A stretch of 51,881 nucleotides of DNA from Eubacterium sp. CAG:251 (GTDB lineage: Bacteria > Bacillota > Clostridia > Oscillospirales > Acutalibacteraceae), in contig FR889161.1 of NCBI GenBank assembly GCA_000436835.1, positions 1-51,881 of the forward strand, given 5' to 3'. Shown in pieces: positions 8,817 through 17,170 of this stretch. How positions within the stretch are numbered: position 1 is the stretch's first letter; the number at the start of each line of letters is the position of its first letter. The position numbers and the translations under genes are program-made. The notes beneath the pieces were generated by a model. It saw only the letters and a list, made by a program, of their open reading frames with translations, was not told the DNA's origin and ran no database searches.

Positions 8817-9991
8817 TGGACTACAATAATTATTTAAACCCTACTCTTGTCAGCGTTAAGCCAAGCGGAATAAGAAAGTTCTTTTCCATAGCTGAGGAGA
8901 TGGATGATGTTATATCCCTCGGTGTCGGTGAGCCGGATTTTAAAACTCCGTGGCACATCAGGCAAACAGGTATTAACTCGCTTGAACAGGGCGCTACAAG
9001 ATATACGGCTAATGCCGGTCTTATTCTTTTAAGAAACGAAATTGCAAATTATTATAAACGTAGATTTAATGTGAATTACAGCGCTGATGGCGAAATTATG
9101 GTTACTGTCGGCGGCTCGGAGGGTATCGATATGGCTATTCGTTCTCTCGTTTGTCCGGGAGATGAGGTGCTTGTTGTTGAACCGAGCTTCGTTTGCTATA
9201 AGCCGATTATAGAAATTTGCGGCGGTGTGGCTGTTCCTATTGTAACTGAAAATAAGAATAACTTTAAGCTTATGCCTGAAGAAATTGAAAATGCCGTAAC
9301 CGATAAAACGAAACTTATCGTTTTGCCTTTCCCAAATAATCCGACGGGCGCCGTTATGCGTAGATCTGATTTGGAAAAGATTGCCGAGGTTATTAAAAAG
9401 CACGATTTGTTCGTTTTGTCAGACGAGATTTACTGCGAGCTTACCTATGGAAATGAGAAACATACCACTATTGCATCTATTGACGGTATGCAAGAGAGAA
9501 CGATTGTTATTAACGGCTTTTCAAAAACATATTCTATGACAGGTTGGCGACTTGGTTATGCGCTCGGTCCGGCCCCTGTTATTAAGCAGATGACAAAGCT
9601 TCATCAATACGCTATTATGTCTGCTCCCACCACATCGCAGTATGCCGCTGTTGAGGCGCTTCGCAACGGTGATGAGGATATTAAAAAAATGCGTGACGAT
9701 TATGATATGCGCCGTCGTTTTACGGTAAATGCGTTTAGAGAAATCGGACTTGACTGTTTTGAGCCTGAGGGCGCATTTTACGTTTTCCCTTGTATTAAGT
9801 CAACAGGCCTTTCGTCTGAGGATTTTTGCGAACGGCTTATTATGGCTAAGCACGTTGCGGTTATTCCGGGCAATGCCTTTGGCGATTGCGGTGAAGGATT
9901 TATACGTGTATCTTATTGCTATTCTATTGATAATATTAAGGAAGCGGTAAGACGTATCGGCGAATTTGTTAAAGAACTTGGAGAAAATTAA
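8816..9991 (+). CDS. PLP-dependent class I/II aminotransferase
   Basis: A 391-residue fold-type I aminotransferase of the AspC/PatA group. It transfers an amino group from an amino acid to a 2-oxo acid. The PLP lysine is Lys237 in NGFSKTYSMTGWRLGY. Other family marks are LGVGEPDFKTP, PNNPTGAV, DEIYCEL and the C-terminal RVSYCYS with the carboxylate-binding Arg. It overlaps lrp by one base and ispE by one base. The Lrp partner suggests an aromatic, alanine or aspartate substrate, but sequence alone does not decide. Confidence 0.92.
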   Translation: MDYNNYLNPTLVSVKPSGIRKFFSIAEEMDDVISLGVGEPDFKTPWHIRQTGINSLEQGATRYTANAGLILLRNEIANYYKRRFNVNYSADGEIMVTVGGSEGIDMAIRSLVCPGDEVLVVEPSFVCYKPIIEICGGVAVPIVTENKNNFKLMPEEIENAVTDKTKLIVLPFPNNPTGAVMRRSDLEKIAEVIKKHDLFVLSDEIYCELTYGNEKHTTIASIDGMQERTIVINGFSKTYSMTGWRLGYALGPAPVIKQMTKLHQYAIMSAPTTSQYAAVEALRNGDEDIKKMRDDYDMRRRFTVNAFREIGLDCFEPEGAFYVFPCIKSTGLSSEDFCERLIMAKHVAVIPGNAFGDCGEGFIRVSYCYSIDNIKEAVRRIGEFVKELGEN

Positions 9992-10863
9992 TGTCAGTTA
10001 AAGTTAAGGCTTATGCAAAAATTAATTTAATGCTTGATATTATCAGCACACGCAAAGACGGCTATCACGATTTATTTATGATTATGCAAAGTATCAATCT
10101 TTATGATACTGTCACAATCAGCGAAACAAAATCTAAGAAGATAACCATTACCTGCAATATTGACGATATCCCTCTTGATGAAAAGAATATTGCATACAAG
10201 GCGGCTGACGCATTTTTTAAAGCAAATAAAATTAAAAATAAAGGAATTAATATTGATATAGTTAAGCGTATTCCTCATCAGGCAGGTCTTGCAGGCGGAA
10301 GTGCGGACGGTGCGGCTGTTCTTGTTGCACTTAATGAGCTTCTCGGTACAAATCTTTCCGATGACGAACTTTGCAATATCGGCGTTAAAATCGGTGCTGA
10401 TGTTCCGTTTTGCATTAAGGGCGGTACTCTCTTGGCGCAAGGTATTGGCGACGTGCTTCATAAGGTTAAGCCGCTTCGTAAGTGCTTTATTTTGATTGCA
10501 AAGCCCGATTACGGTGTGAATACGGGCAAGGCGTATGCTTTGTTTGATTCAAACGGCAAAATCCACACCCCTGATAAATTCGGTATGCTTTGTGCAATGC
10601 AAAACAGGGATTTGAATGAAATTTGCGCAAAAATGGAAAATGTTTTTGAGCAGTTTATTGAAGTGCCCAATAAGGTTGACATTAAAGAGGTTATGAGAAA
10701 TAATGGCGCATTGGGCGTTTGTATGAGCGGCAGCGGGCCTACCGTTTTCGGCATTTTTGATGAAAAAGAAAAGGCTGAAAAGGCAGGCGATGAGCTTGCG
10801 GCTTATGCTAAGGATATAGCAGTTACAACTCCTGTTAATAAGGGTTGTAAAATTATTAAATGA
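9991..10863 (+). CDS. ispE: 4-diphosphocytidyl-2-C-methyl-D-erythritol kinase
   Basis: GHMP kinase of the non-mevalonate isoprenoid pathway; it phosphorylates CDP-methylerythritol with ATP. The 290-residue protein begins VKAYAKINLMLDI and has the ATP loop PHQAGLAGGSADGAAVL. It ends with the GHMP C-terminal motif MSGSGPTVFGIF. The ATG overlaps the aminotransferase stop (TAATG), and GGAGAA is the ribosome site. Its stop overlaps the next gene's first ATG. Placement with amino acid genes appears to be simple operon packing. Confidence 0.95.
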   Translation: MSVKVKAYAKINLMLDIISTRKDGYHDLFMIMQSINLYDTVTISETKSKKITITCNIDDIPLDEKNIAYKAADAFFKANKIKNKGINIDIVKRIPHQAGLAGGSADGAAVLVALNELLGTNLSDDELCNIGVKIGADVPFCIKGGTLLAQGIGDVLHKVKPLRKCFILIAKPDYGVNTGKAYALFDSNGKIHTPDKFGMLCAMQNRDLNEICAKMENVFEQFIEVPNKVDIKEVMRNNGALGVCMSGSGPTVFGIFDEKEKAEKAGDELAAYAKDIAVTTPVNKGCKIIK

Positions 10864-12026
10864 TTGGTGATTATATGAAAACATACGAACAGGTTGACAC
10901 TTATATGCAGCAAATTGGGCTTAAATATGTTAAGTCCTCTAATGAGTTTGTTGCCGGCCTTGCAATAAGAACAAATAAGGATTATACCCAAAAGGTTGCC
11001 GCTGAACTTAATTCACGTGCACAGCACAGTAATTCAAGCAATATGGTTTTTTATAAAATTAAAAACGAAACCTTTGACGGCTCAATTTATATTTCTGCGG
11101 CTTTTGACGGCGGTCTTTTCAGACATCTCGGCAATTTGATTATTGATAATGCAGAGCTTTTTGACGGTAAGGAGACAGTTGATTTTGCATGCGACTGCGG
11201 TATTGTTACCTGCTTTATTGCAAAAATGTATCCAAACTGCCATATCACGGGCGTTGACGTTAATTCGTCTGCGATTGAAAATGCTAATATTCTTAAGGAT
11301 AAGCTCGGTCTTGATAATGTCGATTTTGTTTGCAGCGACGTTTTTGAATATAATAATGAAAACAAGGCTGATACTGCCGTGACGTTTCGTGCACTTCTTG
11401 ACGTTTGTATGGCAAAGACTAAAGAACTTCCTTTCTTCGGCGAAAGAATGTGGAGAGAAAATCAATATAAAGACGCTTTTGCGGATTTTGTTAATGTAAT
11501 TAATAATAATATAAAGCCCGACGGTAAGATTTTGAGCGTTGAACGTTATACTGCCGATTACGGCTGGCTCGGCTATATGATGGCGCTTGAGGATAAGGGT
11601 ATACATATTAATGCAGATAAAAGTGCCGTTATGCGTGCAAGCGATATTTCTTCTGTTAAGGAATACAGCGTAACCTTTGCCGGCTTTAATGAAAGTGACA
11701 GCGCTGAAAATGCTTTTGATACTGTTTTGTCAAGAGAATTTAAAGCGGGGCAGGGTTATGAGGGCGAAATGGCTGAATTTGCTCTTTATTATGACAGCGA
11801 GGGAGATATCAATTTTGTTGATATTTATAAAGACGATAAACTTTTGCACCAATTTGCAACCGCTCAGTCTAAAAAGGGAAAACTGATTTCGTATGAGGCT
11901 TCCGGTAACAGAAAAAAGGTTAAATATCTAAACGCTAAAAAGCGTGATGCCTTAGAAAAGCAACTTGCGGATAATTTGTTACTTTATGACGAAAAAATAT
12001 ATAAAATAACCAAATATTCCAAATGA
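10860..12026 (+). CDS. SAM-dependent methyltransferase of unknown target
   Basis: A 388-residue protein with a Rossmann methyltransferase core at about 95-200: DFACDCGIVTCFIAKMYPNC, then GVDVNSSAIENA. Motif I is unusual because two of its three expected glycines are replaced (Ala and Asp). The N-terminal 90 residues and the C-terminal 180 residues are not domains I recognise. The target could be RNA, protein or a small molecule. The first ATG overlaps the ispE stop; a second in-frame ATG at 10875 has GGTGA before it and may be the true start. The gene ends the operon and is followed by a long hairpin. Confidence 0.7.
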   Translation: MIGDYMKTYEQVDTYMQQIGLKYVKSSNEFVAGLAIRTNKDYTQKVAAELNSRAQHSNSSNMVFYKIKNETFDGSIYISAAFDGGLFRHLGNLIIDNAELFDGKETVDFACDCGIVTCFIAKMYPNCHITGVDVNSSAIENANILKDKLGLDNVDFVCSDVFEYNNENKADTAVTFRALLDVCMAKTKELPFFGERMWRENQYKDAFADFVNVINNNIKPDGKILSVERYTADYGWLGYMMALEDKGIHINADKSAVMRASDISSVKEYSVTFAGFNESDSAENAFDTVLSREFKAGQGYEGEMAEFALYYDSEGDINFVDIYKDDKLLHQFATAQSKKGKLISYEASGNRKKVKYLNAKKRDALEKQLADNLLLYDEKIYKITKYSK

Positions 12027-12080
12027 TTTATATAATATTGTATTAAGCGGAATATCCTAAAAAATATATACATGTAACTC

Positions 12081-12126
12081 AAAACGTACAAAAGTAGTTC
12101 AGTTACAAACTACTTTTGTACGTTTT
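12081..12126. terminator. 18-bp perfect inverted repeat, likely bidirectional terminator
   Basis: Positions 12081-12098 are exactly complementary to 12109-12126 around a ten-base loop. A T-rich tract follows at about 12131-12136. The base of the stem is AAAA/TTTT. It separates the methyltransferase gene from the Tad promoter. It could instead be a protein-binding palindrome. Confidence 0.65.
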
Positions 12127-12178
12127 GTCAATTTTTTAACAATTGTTTATACAAAATCAACAAAATCAAAAAAAACTA

Positions 12179-12207
12179 TTGATTTTTTTGTGCAATAGTG
12201 CTAAGAT
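12179..12207 (+). promoter_or_regulatory. Likely promoter of the Tad pilus operon
   Basis: TTGATT at 12179-12184 and TAAGAT at 12202-12207 are separated by 17 bases. The -10 box is a 4/6 match, so the promoter is moderate. It leaves an 80-base untranslated leader before tadV containing A/T-rich repeats. Confidence 0.55.
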
Positions 12208-12289
12208 TTAGTTGTAATCAAAAAACAAACGAAATAGTTTGTTCAATATTTGTTAATTGATTGCAAATAACTAATTAATAATCAGGCGT

Positions 12290-12976
12290 ATGAAAATCAT
12301 TTTTATTAAGGTTTTGGTCGGCATTTTGTTTGGTGTGGCTTTTGGGCTCATCTCGGTGCCGTTATCAAAAAAGTTGATTCTTTCAAGAAGTGAAGATCCC
12401 GGCGACGTGATTGTTTTAAGAAAAAAGTCAACTTACATATTAACAGCCTTGGCAGGGGCTGTGTCGGCAGTCGGTTTTATATTAACGGCTGATGACGAAA
12501 CGGTGCTGATAAGGAATTTGGCGCTTCTGCTCCCTATGTTGGCTATCGCAATAGTCGATTCGTTAATTCGTAAAATTCCAAATTCGCTTTTGCTGGTTAT
12601 GATAATCACGCAAGCGGCATACATTGCTTATGTATGCATCACTTCGCATACAATTTATGTATTAATCAATGCAGGCATAGGATTTTTCTTAGGCTTCTTT
12701 GCTTTCACAATTCCGTCGTTTCTTAAAGTTCCTGTCGGCGCAGGCGACGTTAAGTACAGCGCAGTGATTGGCTTGATAATGTATATAGGTTGCTACTTGC
12801 AGGTTATGATGATTGTCGGAATTTTGGTTTTGGCAGTTTACATTATATTGAAAGCTACCAAGCGTGGAGGAATGAAAACCCTTATCCCCATGGGTCCTTT
12901 CATTTCCGCTTCAACAGTAATTTCAATGTGTTTCCCGGTGCTTAATTCTCTGGTAGTGCTGGAAAATATGTTTTAA
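12290..12976 (+). CDS. tadV: Prepilin peptidase, A24 family (TadV/CpaA-like)
   Basis: A 228-residue membrane protein with about six hydrophobic segments. It carries the two aspartates of A24 peptidases: one in IVDSLIRKIPN and one in VPVGAGDVKYSAV (the GxGD motif). It should cleave the leader peptides of Flp and the pseudopilins TadE and the TadG-like protein. It lacks the N-terminal methylation domain of PilD, as is usual for TadV/CpaA. The ribosome site is weak (AGGCG). It is first in the operon, 43 bases before flp. Confidence 0.88.
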   Translation: MKIIFIKVLVGILFGVAFGLISVPLSKKLILSRSEDPGDVIVLRKKSTYILTALAGAVSAVGFILTADDETVLIRNLALLLPMLAIAIVDSLIRKIPNSLLLVMIITQAAYIAYVCITSHTIYVLINAGIGFFLGFFAFTIPSFLKVPVGAGDVKYSAVIGLIMYIGCYLQVMMIVGILVLAVYIILKATKRGGMKTLIPMGPFISASTVISMCFPVLNSLVVLENMF

Positions 12977-13019
12977 TTAACAAATAAATTATTTTAAATC
13001 TTATAAGGAGGAAAAACAA

Positions 13020-13187
13020 ATGAGCTTTATTAAGGATGAAAACGGACAGGGCATGCTTGAGTATGTACTTATCATTGCTTTAGTTGCAGTTGTAGCTATC
13101 GTAGCTCTTATAGCAGTTAGAACTGTTCTTAAGAACAAGAACCAACAGATTTCTAATCAGATGAATGCAGCTGATGCTGCTGACTAA
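13020..13187 (+). CDS. flp: Flp pilin subunit
   Basis: A 55-residue type IVb prepilin. It has a short charged leader, MSFIKDENG, cleaved after Gly9, which places Glu14 at mature position +5 as pilins require. The hydrophobic helix QGMLEYVLIIALVAVVAIV and beyond follows, then a small Lys/Asn/Ala-rich tail. An AAGGAGG site eight bases upstream suggests strong translation. It is the main pilus subunit, exported and assembled by the downstream TadABC machine. A hairpin directly follows the gene. Only one pilin gene is present in the locus. Confidence 0.93.
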   Translation: MSFIKDENGQGMLEYVLIIALVAVVAIVALIAVRTVLKNKNQQISNQMNAADAAD

Positions 13188-13217
13188 AAAGTCAATGTTT
13201 CTTTAATTAAATGTGTT

Positions 13218-13247
13218 ATAGGGGGGCAGGGAAACCTGCTCCCCTAT
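13218..13247 (+). terminator. Hairpin after flp, partial terminator or mRNA stabiliser
   Basis: A 13-bp GC-rich stem (13218-13230 with 13235-13247, one G-U pair) is capped by a GAAA tetraloop and followed by TTCATTT. The T run is weak, so readthrough is expected. It probably sets flp expression above the downstream machinery genes. Confidence 0.7.
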
Positions 13248-13293
13248 TTCATTTAAAAACAACACCTTTATGTTTGAGGGGTGAAAGCTCTTT

Positions 13294-13836
13294 ATGATGA
13301 CAAAAATTTATAAATACAGGTTAAAAAGAAAAAACGAAGAAGGTCAATCAATGCTTGAATTTGTATTGGTTCTTCCTGTCTTTGCTTTAATTCTTTTTAT
13401 GGTGCTCGATTACGGCTGGCTCTTTATTAATTATATCGAAGTGTCAAATACTTCCCGTAATGCTGCTCGTATTGCGTGCGTTGAGTATGAAACCGTTAAT
13501 CTTGAAAACGGCGCCGTTGTCAGTCCTAAGTCGTATACTCTTGACGATTTGGACGATGATGATATCAATGACGAAACTAAGGATATTATCAGGCAGGTTA
13601 AAAACTCGCTTCCGAAAAATGTTGATAATGTAAAAATCAATGTGTCGTATTCAAATGATATTGAGGCTGAGATTGAAAACCGAACGGTTAAAAACAGGTC
13701 AAGCGGTGATGTTACGATTTATGTTGAATGCAGGATACCCGTTTTTACGCCGATTTTAGGCTCGGGAGCAGATAAAATGCATTATACACTTAAATCAAGC
13801 TCCACATTTAAAGTTGAAAAATCAGACGGCGCTTAA
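13294..13836 (+). CDS. tadE: TadE-like pseudopilin
   Basis: A 180-residue minor pilin or pseudopilin. The N-terminus has EEG followed by QSMLEFVLVLPVFALILF, so cleavage after Gly puts Glu at +5, as in Flp. The next stretch, Asn-Thr-Ser-Arg-Asn-Ala-Ala-Arg, is the conserved TadE segment. The C-terminal 110 residues are predicted exported and beta-rich. Two tandem ATGs at 13294 and 13297 are possible starts; GAGGGG lies about 12 bases upstream. TadE proteins are needed for pilus assembly, perhaps at the tip or base. Confidence 0.88.
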   Translation: MMTKIYKYRLKRKNEEGQSMLEFVLVLPVFALILFMVLDYGWLFINYIEVSNTSRNAARIACVEYETVNLENGAVVSPKSYTLDDLDDDDINDETKDIIRQVKNSLPKNVDNVKINVSYSNDIEAEIENRTVKNRSSGDVTIYVECRIPVFTPILGSGADKMHYTLKSSSTFKVEKSDGA

Positions 13837-13896
13837 TGCGTCTCTTTAATATAAATATAAATTATGATGTAATTAATTAATTTTAGAGGTAAGTTT

Positions 13897-14595
13897 ATGA
13901 AAAAGGTTTATTTAATCGCAGTTATAGTTGCAATTATCGCAGGCGTTGCTACATATATGTTTGCAACGGAAATTAACAGTAAAACAAAATTTAAGGATGC
14001 AGAAATGGTAACTGTTTTAGTCCCTGCTGCCGATATTGAAAAGAACGTTGAAATTACGGCTGATATGTTTGAGGGCGATAATCCTCAAATTGTTACAAAG
14101 GAAATTCTTGCCGCAGACGCAACAGATAATTACGTTAAGGCTCAAACAGAGCTTGTTGACGACGCAAAGGACGTTCATATGATTACTGTTGATAAGCTTT
14201 ATGCGAATGAACCTATTAACAAAAACAGGCTTGAAGATAAAAACGGCGATGACGTCGCTCTTTCTCTCAAATTGCCAAAGGGCATGGTTGCTTATTCGTT
14301 TGACGCCGGAAGCGTTAAGAGTGTTGACGGTTATATCAGCGAGGGCGATACGGTTGATGTGCTTGTCAGCAAAACAGATGACCAGGGCAAAGTTAAAACA
14401 GAAATTGCTTATAAGGGCTTAAAGATTTTAAGAGTTTCTACCAATGCAGATAATTCTACTGCTTCTCAAAGCGGAACGAAGATTACTACATATAACACTC
14501 TTACCGTTGAAGTAACAAAGAAGCAGTCGCTTAAGCTTTATGAAATCGAAAGTAAATACGATTATAAGCTTATCCTTAACCCAAGACAAAAGTAA
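13897..14595 (+). CDS. cpaB: CpaB/RcpC-like Flp pilus assembly protein
   Basis: A 232-residue protein with one N-terminal membrane helix (about 4-24), then an exported SAF-type domain (about 40-125) and a C-terminal RcpC-like beta domain (about 130-230, with KGMVAYSFD and VDGYISEGDTVDVLV). In Gram-negatives CpaB/RcpC works with the secretin; here there is no outer membrane, so it probably acts at the cell wall. An AGAGGT site precedes the ATG. It sits between tadE and tadZ, the common monoderm order. Confidence 0.88.
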   Translation: MKKVYLIAVIVAIIAGVATYMFATEINSKTKFKDAEMVTVLVPAADIEKNVEITADMFEGDNPQIVTKEILAADATDNYVKAQTELVDDAKDVHMITVDKLYANEPINKNRLEDKNGDDVALSLKLPKGMVAYSFDAGSVKSVDGYISEGDTVDVLVSKTDDQGKVKTEIAYKGLKILRVSTNADNSTASQSGTKITTYNTLTVEVTKKQSLKLYEIESKYDYKLILNPRQK

Positions 14596-14613
14596 TCTAC
14601 AAGGAGAATCCCT

Positions 14614-15804
14614 ATGAGCAACATTAACATTGTAGTTTGTGCAGAAAAAACCGAATATAAGGTTGCATTAAAAAATAAAATAACAAGTGACGAACTGTCA
14701 ATTATCGGCTATGCCGATTTACAGCCGGACGCAAAGGTTAGAATTCAAGGCTTTGTTCCCGACGTTGTGGTTTTCGTTCTTGACAGCGAAGATATTAATT
14801 CCGATTTCTTCAATTTTGTTGAGGATATTAATTTAGCCTCGTTTGGCTGTTCCGCAATTATTATGACGGATAACGTTACGGTCGATATCGTCAATAATGC
14901 GGCGCAAAGCGGTATCAGACGTGTAATGAGTATCAATGTCGGCAATGAAGAATTTACAAATACAATTAAGAACGTTGTCGGCAACGAAAAAAAGCTTAAC
15001 CAAAACTTTAATGTTACAAAAAAAGTACGTTCAAGAGTTTATTCGTTTTTCAGCGGTAAAGGCGGCGTAGGCAAAACAACAATTTGTACCAACACAGCCG
15101 TTTACCTTGCAACTCTCGGCAAAAAGGTACTTCTTGTTGACCTTGACTTGCAGTTTGGTGATGCGGATATGGCGCTTGACTTGAATCCGAGTGAAACAAT
15201 AGTTGACCTTGCAAGAGATACAAACGGCATTTCGATTGATAATTTATCCTCTTGCTGCTGCACTCATGCGTCAGGCTTGTCTGTTCTTGCTTCTCCGAGT
15301 TCACCTGAGCTTGCCGAGTATATTCAGTCAAACCATACAAAGGCAATTATCGACGTGGCTCGTAATTATTATGAATATATCATTCTCGATTGCGGCTGTG
15401 CACTTACTGACCCTGTTATTACAGCGCTTGAATCAAGCGACGATATCTTTATGGTAAACGATGTTAACATTCTTTCGCTCAAGCGTGCCAAGCTTTGCCA
15501 AAATGTTTTGTCCCAAATTAATCAGCAGGATAAGGTAAAGCTTATAATCAATAAGAATGTTAAAAAGAATAATGTTAAAATCAGCGATTTTGAAAATCTT
15601 CTCGGCATTGACGCTTATGCTGTTATTTCAAGCGATTTGAAAACAGTAAACAGCTCGCTTAACAGCGGTCAGCCGCTTATTACATATAAGCCGAGAGCGG
15701 TTATTGCCAAGGATATTTCTTCTTTTGCAAATAAGCTTATTATGGAAAGAGAAGGCACATTAACGGCAACTACAAAGAAGAAATCATTTGGAAAGAAGAA
15801 ATAA
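14614..15804 (+). CDS. tadZ: TadZ/CpaE-like pilus localisation ATPase
   Basis: A 396-residue protein with an N-terminal atypical receiver-like domain (about 1-125) and a ParA/MinD-type ATPase domain. The deviant Walker A, FSGKGGVGKTTICTN, lies near residues 146-160, and the switch region LLVDLDLQFGDADMAL follows. TadZ proteins place the Tad machine, often at a cell pole. The phospho-acceptor Asp expected in a true receiver is not evident. AAGGAG is the ribosome site. The downstream DivIVA-like gene could be a positional partner. Confidence 0.9.
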   Translation: MSNINIVVCAEKTEYKVALKNKITSDELSIIGYADLQPDAKVRIQGFVPDVVVFVLDSEDINSDFFNFVEDINLASFGCSAIIMTDNVTVDIVNNAAQSGIRRVMSINVGNEEFTNTIKNVVGNEKKLNQNFNVTKKVRSRVYSFFSGKGGVGKTTICTNTAVYLATLGKKVLLVDLDLQFGDADMALDLNPSETIVDLARDTNGISIDNLSSCCCTHASGLSVLASPSSPELAEYIQSNHTKAIIDVARNYYEYIILDCGCALTDPVITALESSDDIFMVNDVNILSLKRAKLCQNVLSQINQQDKVKLIINKNVKKNNVKISDFENLLGIDAYAVISSDLKTVNSSLNSGQPLITYKPRAVIAKDISSFANKLIMEREGTLTATTKKKSFGKKK

Positions 15805-15808
15805 TTAA

Positions 15809-17170
15809 ATGGGATTGTTAGATAGGTACGGCGTAAACGGTGAAGAACAGCCGAGAGAGGAAAACGCTTTTGCACAAAGAGGCGGCGAAGCACCTCACGA
15901 TAAACTTGCAAAAATGGCAATTGAAGACCCGTTTGCAGAAACAAAAACGAGAATACATAACGCAATTATCGAACAGCAGATTGCTTCGGGTGAAACTGTT
16001 ACCGACGAATCAATGCGCAAGCTTATCGACGAATACGTTGAAAAGCCGGAATATAATATCCCCCGTGTTGACAGGGATACCATTAAAGAGCAGCTTTATG
16101 ATGACATTATGGGCTACGGCCCAATCCAATGCCTTGTTGACAGCGATGAGTATTCTGAAATTATGGTAAACGGATATGACCACGTTTATGTTGAATCTCA
16201 CGGCAAACTTGTTTTGACGGATATTAAATTCAAAGATAATGACCATCTAATGCAAATTGTTGACAGAATCGTATCCCGTGTTGGCAGGCACGTTGACGAA
16301 GCAAGCCCTATGTGTGACGCAAGACTTCTTGACGGTTCCCGTGTTAATGTAATTATCCCGCCCGTATCTCTTGTAGGTCCTATTCTTACAATTCGTAAAT
16401 TCGGTAAAACGCCTATTTCGGCAGAAAATCTTTTGACTTGGGGCTCAGTCAATTTAAAGATGCTCAATTTCCTTGAAGCTGCCGTTAAAGGTAAATTAAA
16501 TATAATCGTATCAGGTGGTACAGGTTCAGGTAAAACAACACTTCTTAATGTTTTATCGTCCTATATTCCGCATGATGAAAGAATTATCACCATTGAGGAC
16601 TCGGCGGAGGTTCAGCTCCACCAGGAGCATGTTTTAACTCTTGAAGCCCGTCCGGCTAATATGGAGGGCAAGGGTAGAATTTCAATTCGTGATTTGGTTG
16701 TAAACTCCCTTCGTATGCGACCTGACAGAATTATCGTAGGTGAGGTTCGTAGTGAGGAAACGCTTGATATGCTTCAGGCTATGAACACCGGTCACGACGG
16801 CTCGCTTACAACTATCCACGCAAATTCCCCACGAGATTCAATTTCCCGTATTGAAACAATGGTTATGATGTCGGGTTCGGAGCTTCCGTCAAAGGCTATC
16901 AGGGATCAGGTGGCTTCGGCTATAAATCTTATTGTTCAGCAGGCTCGTCTTAGGGACGGTTCAAGAAAAGTAACCTCTATTTCCGAAATTGTCGGAATGG
17001 AGGGCGATGTTATTCGTATGCAGGACATTTTCACTTATGAAACCGAAGGTGAAATGGACGCAAACGGTAAATTTAAAGGCTCTTTTAAAGCAACAGGTAT
17101 TATTCCTAAATGTGTTGAAAAAATACGTGAAAACGGAGTGGGTGTAAATAATGACTGGTTTATCAATTAA
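15809..17170 (+). CDS. tadA: TadA/CpaF secretion motor ATPase
   Basis: A 453-residue cytoplasmic hexameric ATPase of the VirB11/GspE superfamily that powers pilus assembly and possibly retraction. Walker A is GGTGSGKTT at 236-244. The Asp box IITIEDSAEVQLHQEHVLTL, Walker B IIVGEVRSEE and His box HDGSLTTIHANSP follow. The N-terminal domain (1-200) is typical of CpaF. The gene starts four bases after tadZ and overlaps tadB by 20 bases, indicating coupled translation. Confidence 0.95.
   Translation: MGLLDRYGVNGEEQPREENAFAQRGGEAPHDKLAKMAIEDPFAETKTRIHNAIIEQQIASGETVTDESMRKLIDEYVEKPEYNIPRVDRDTIKEQLYDDIMGYGPIQCLVDSDEYSEIMVNGYDHVYVESHGKLVLTDIKFKDNDHLMQIVDRIVSRVGRHVDEASPMCDARLLDGSRVNVIIPPVSLVGPILTIRKFGKTPISAENLLTWGSVNLKMLNFLEAAVKGKLNIIVSGGTGSGKTTLLNVLSSYIPHDERIITIEDSAEVQLHQEHVLTLEARPANMEGKGRISIRDLVVNSLRMRPDRIIVGEVRSEETLDMLQAMNTGHDGSLTTIHANSPRDSISRIETMVMMSGSELPSKAIRDQVASAINLIVQQARLRDGSRKVTSISEIVGMEGDVIRMQDIFTYETEGEMDANGKFKGSFKATGIIPKCVEKIRENGVGVNNDWFIN

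Noticed and set aside
12081..12126. The inverted repeat as part of a CRISPR array or insertion sequence end
   Set aside because: It is a single copy, with no spacers, cas genes or transposase nearby.
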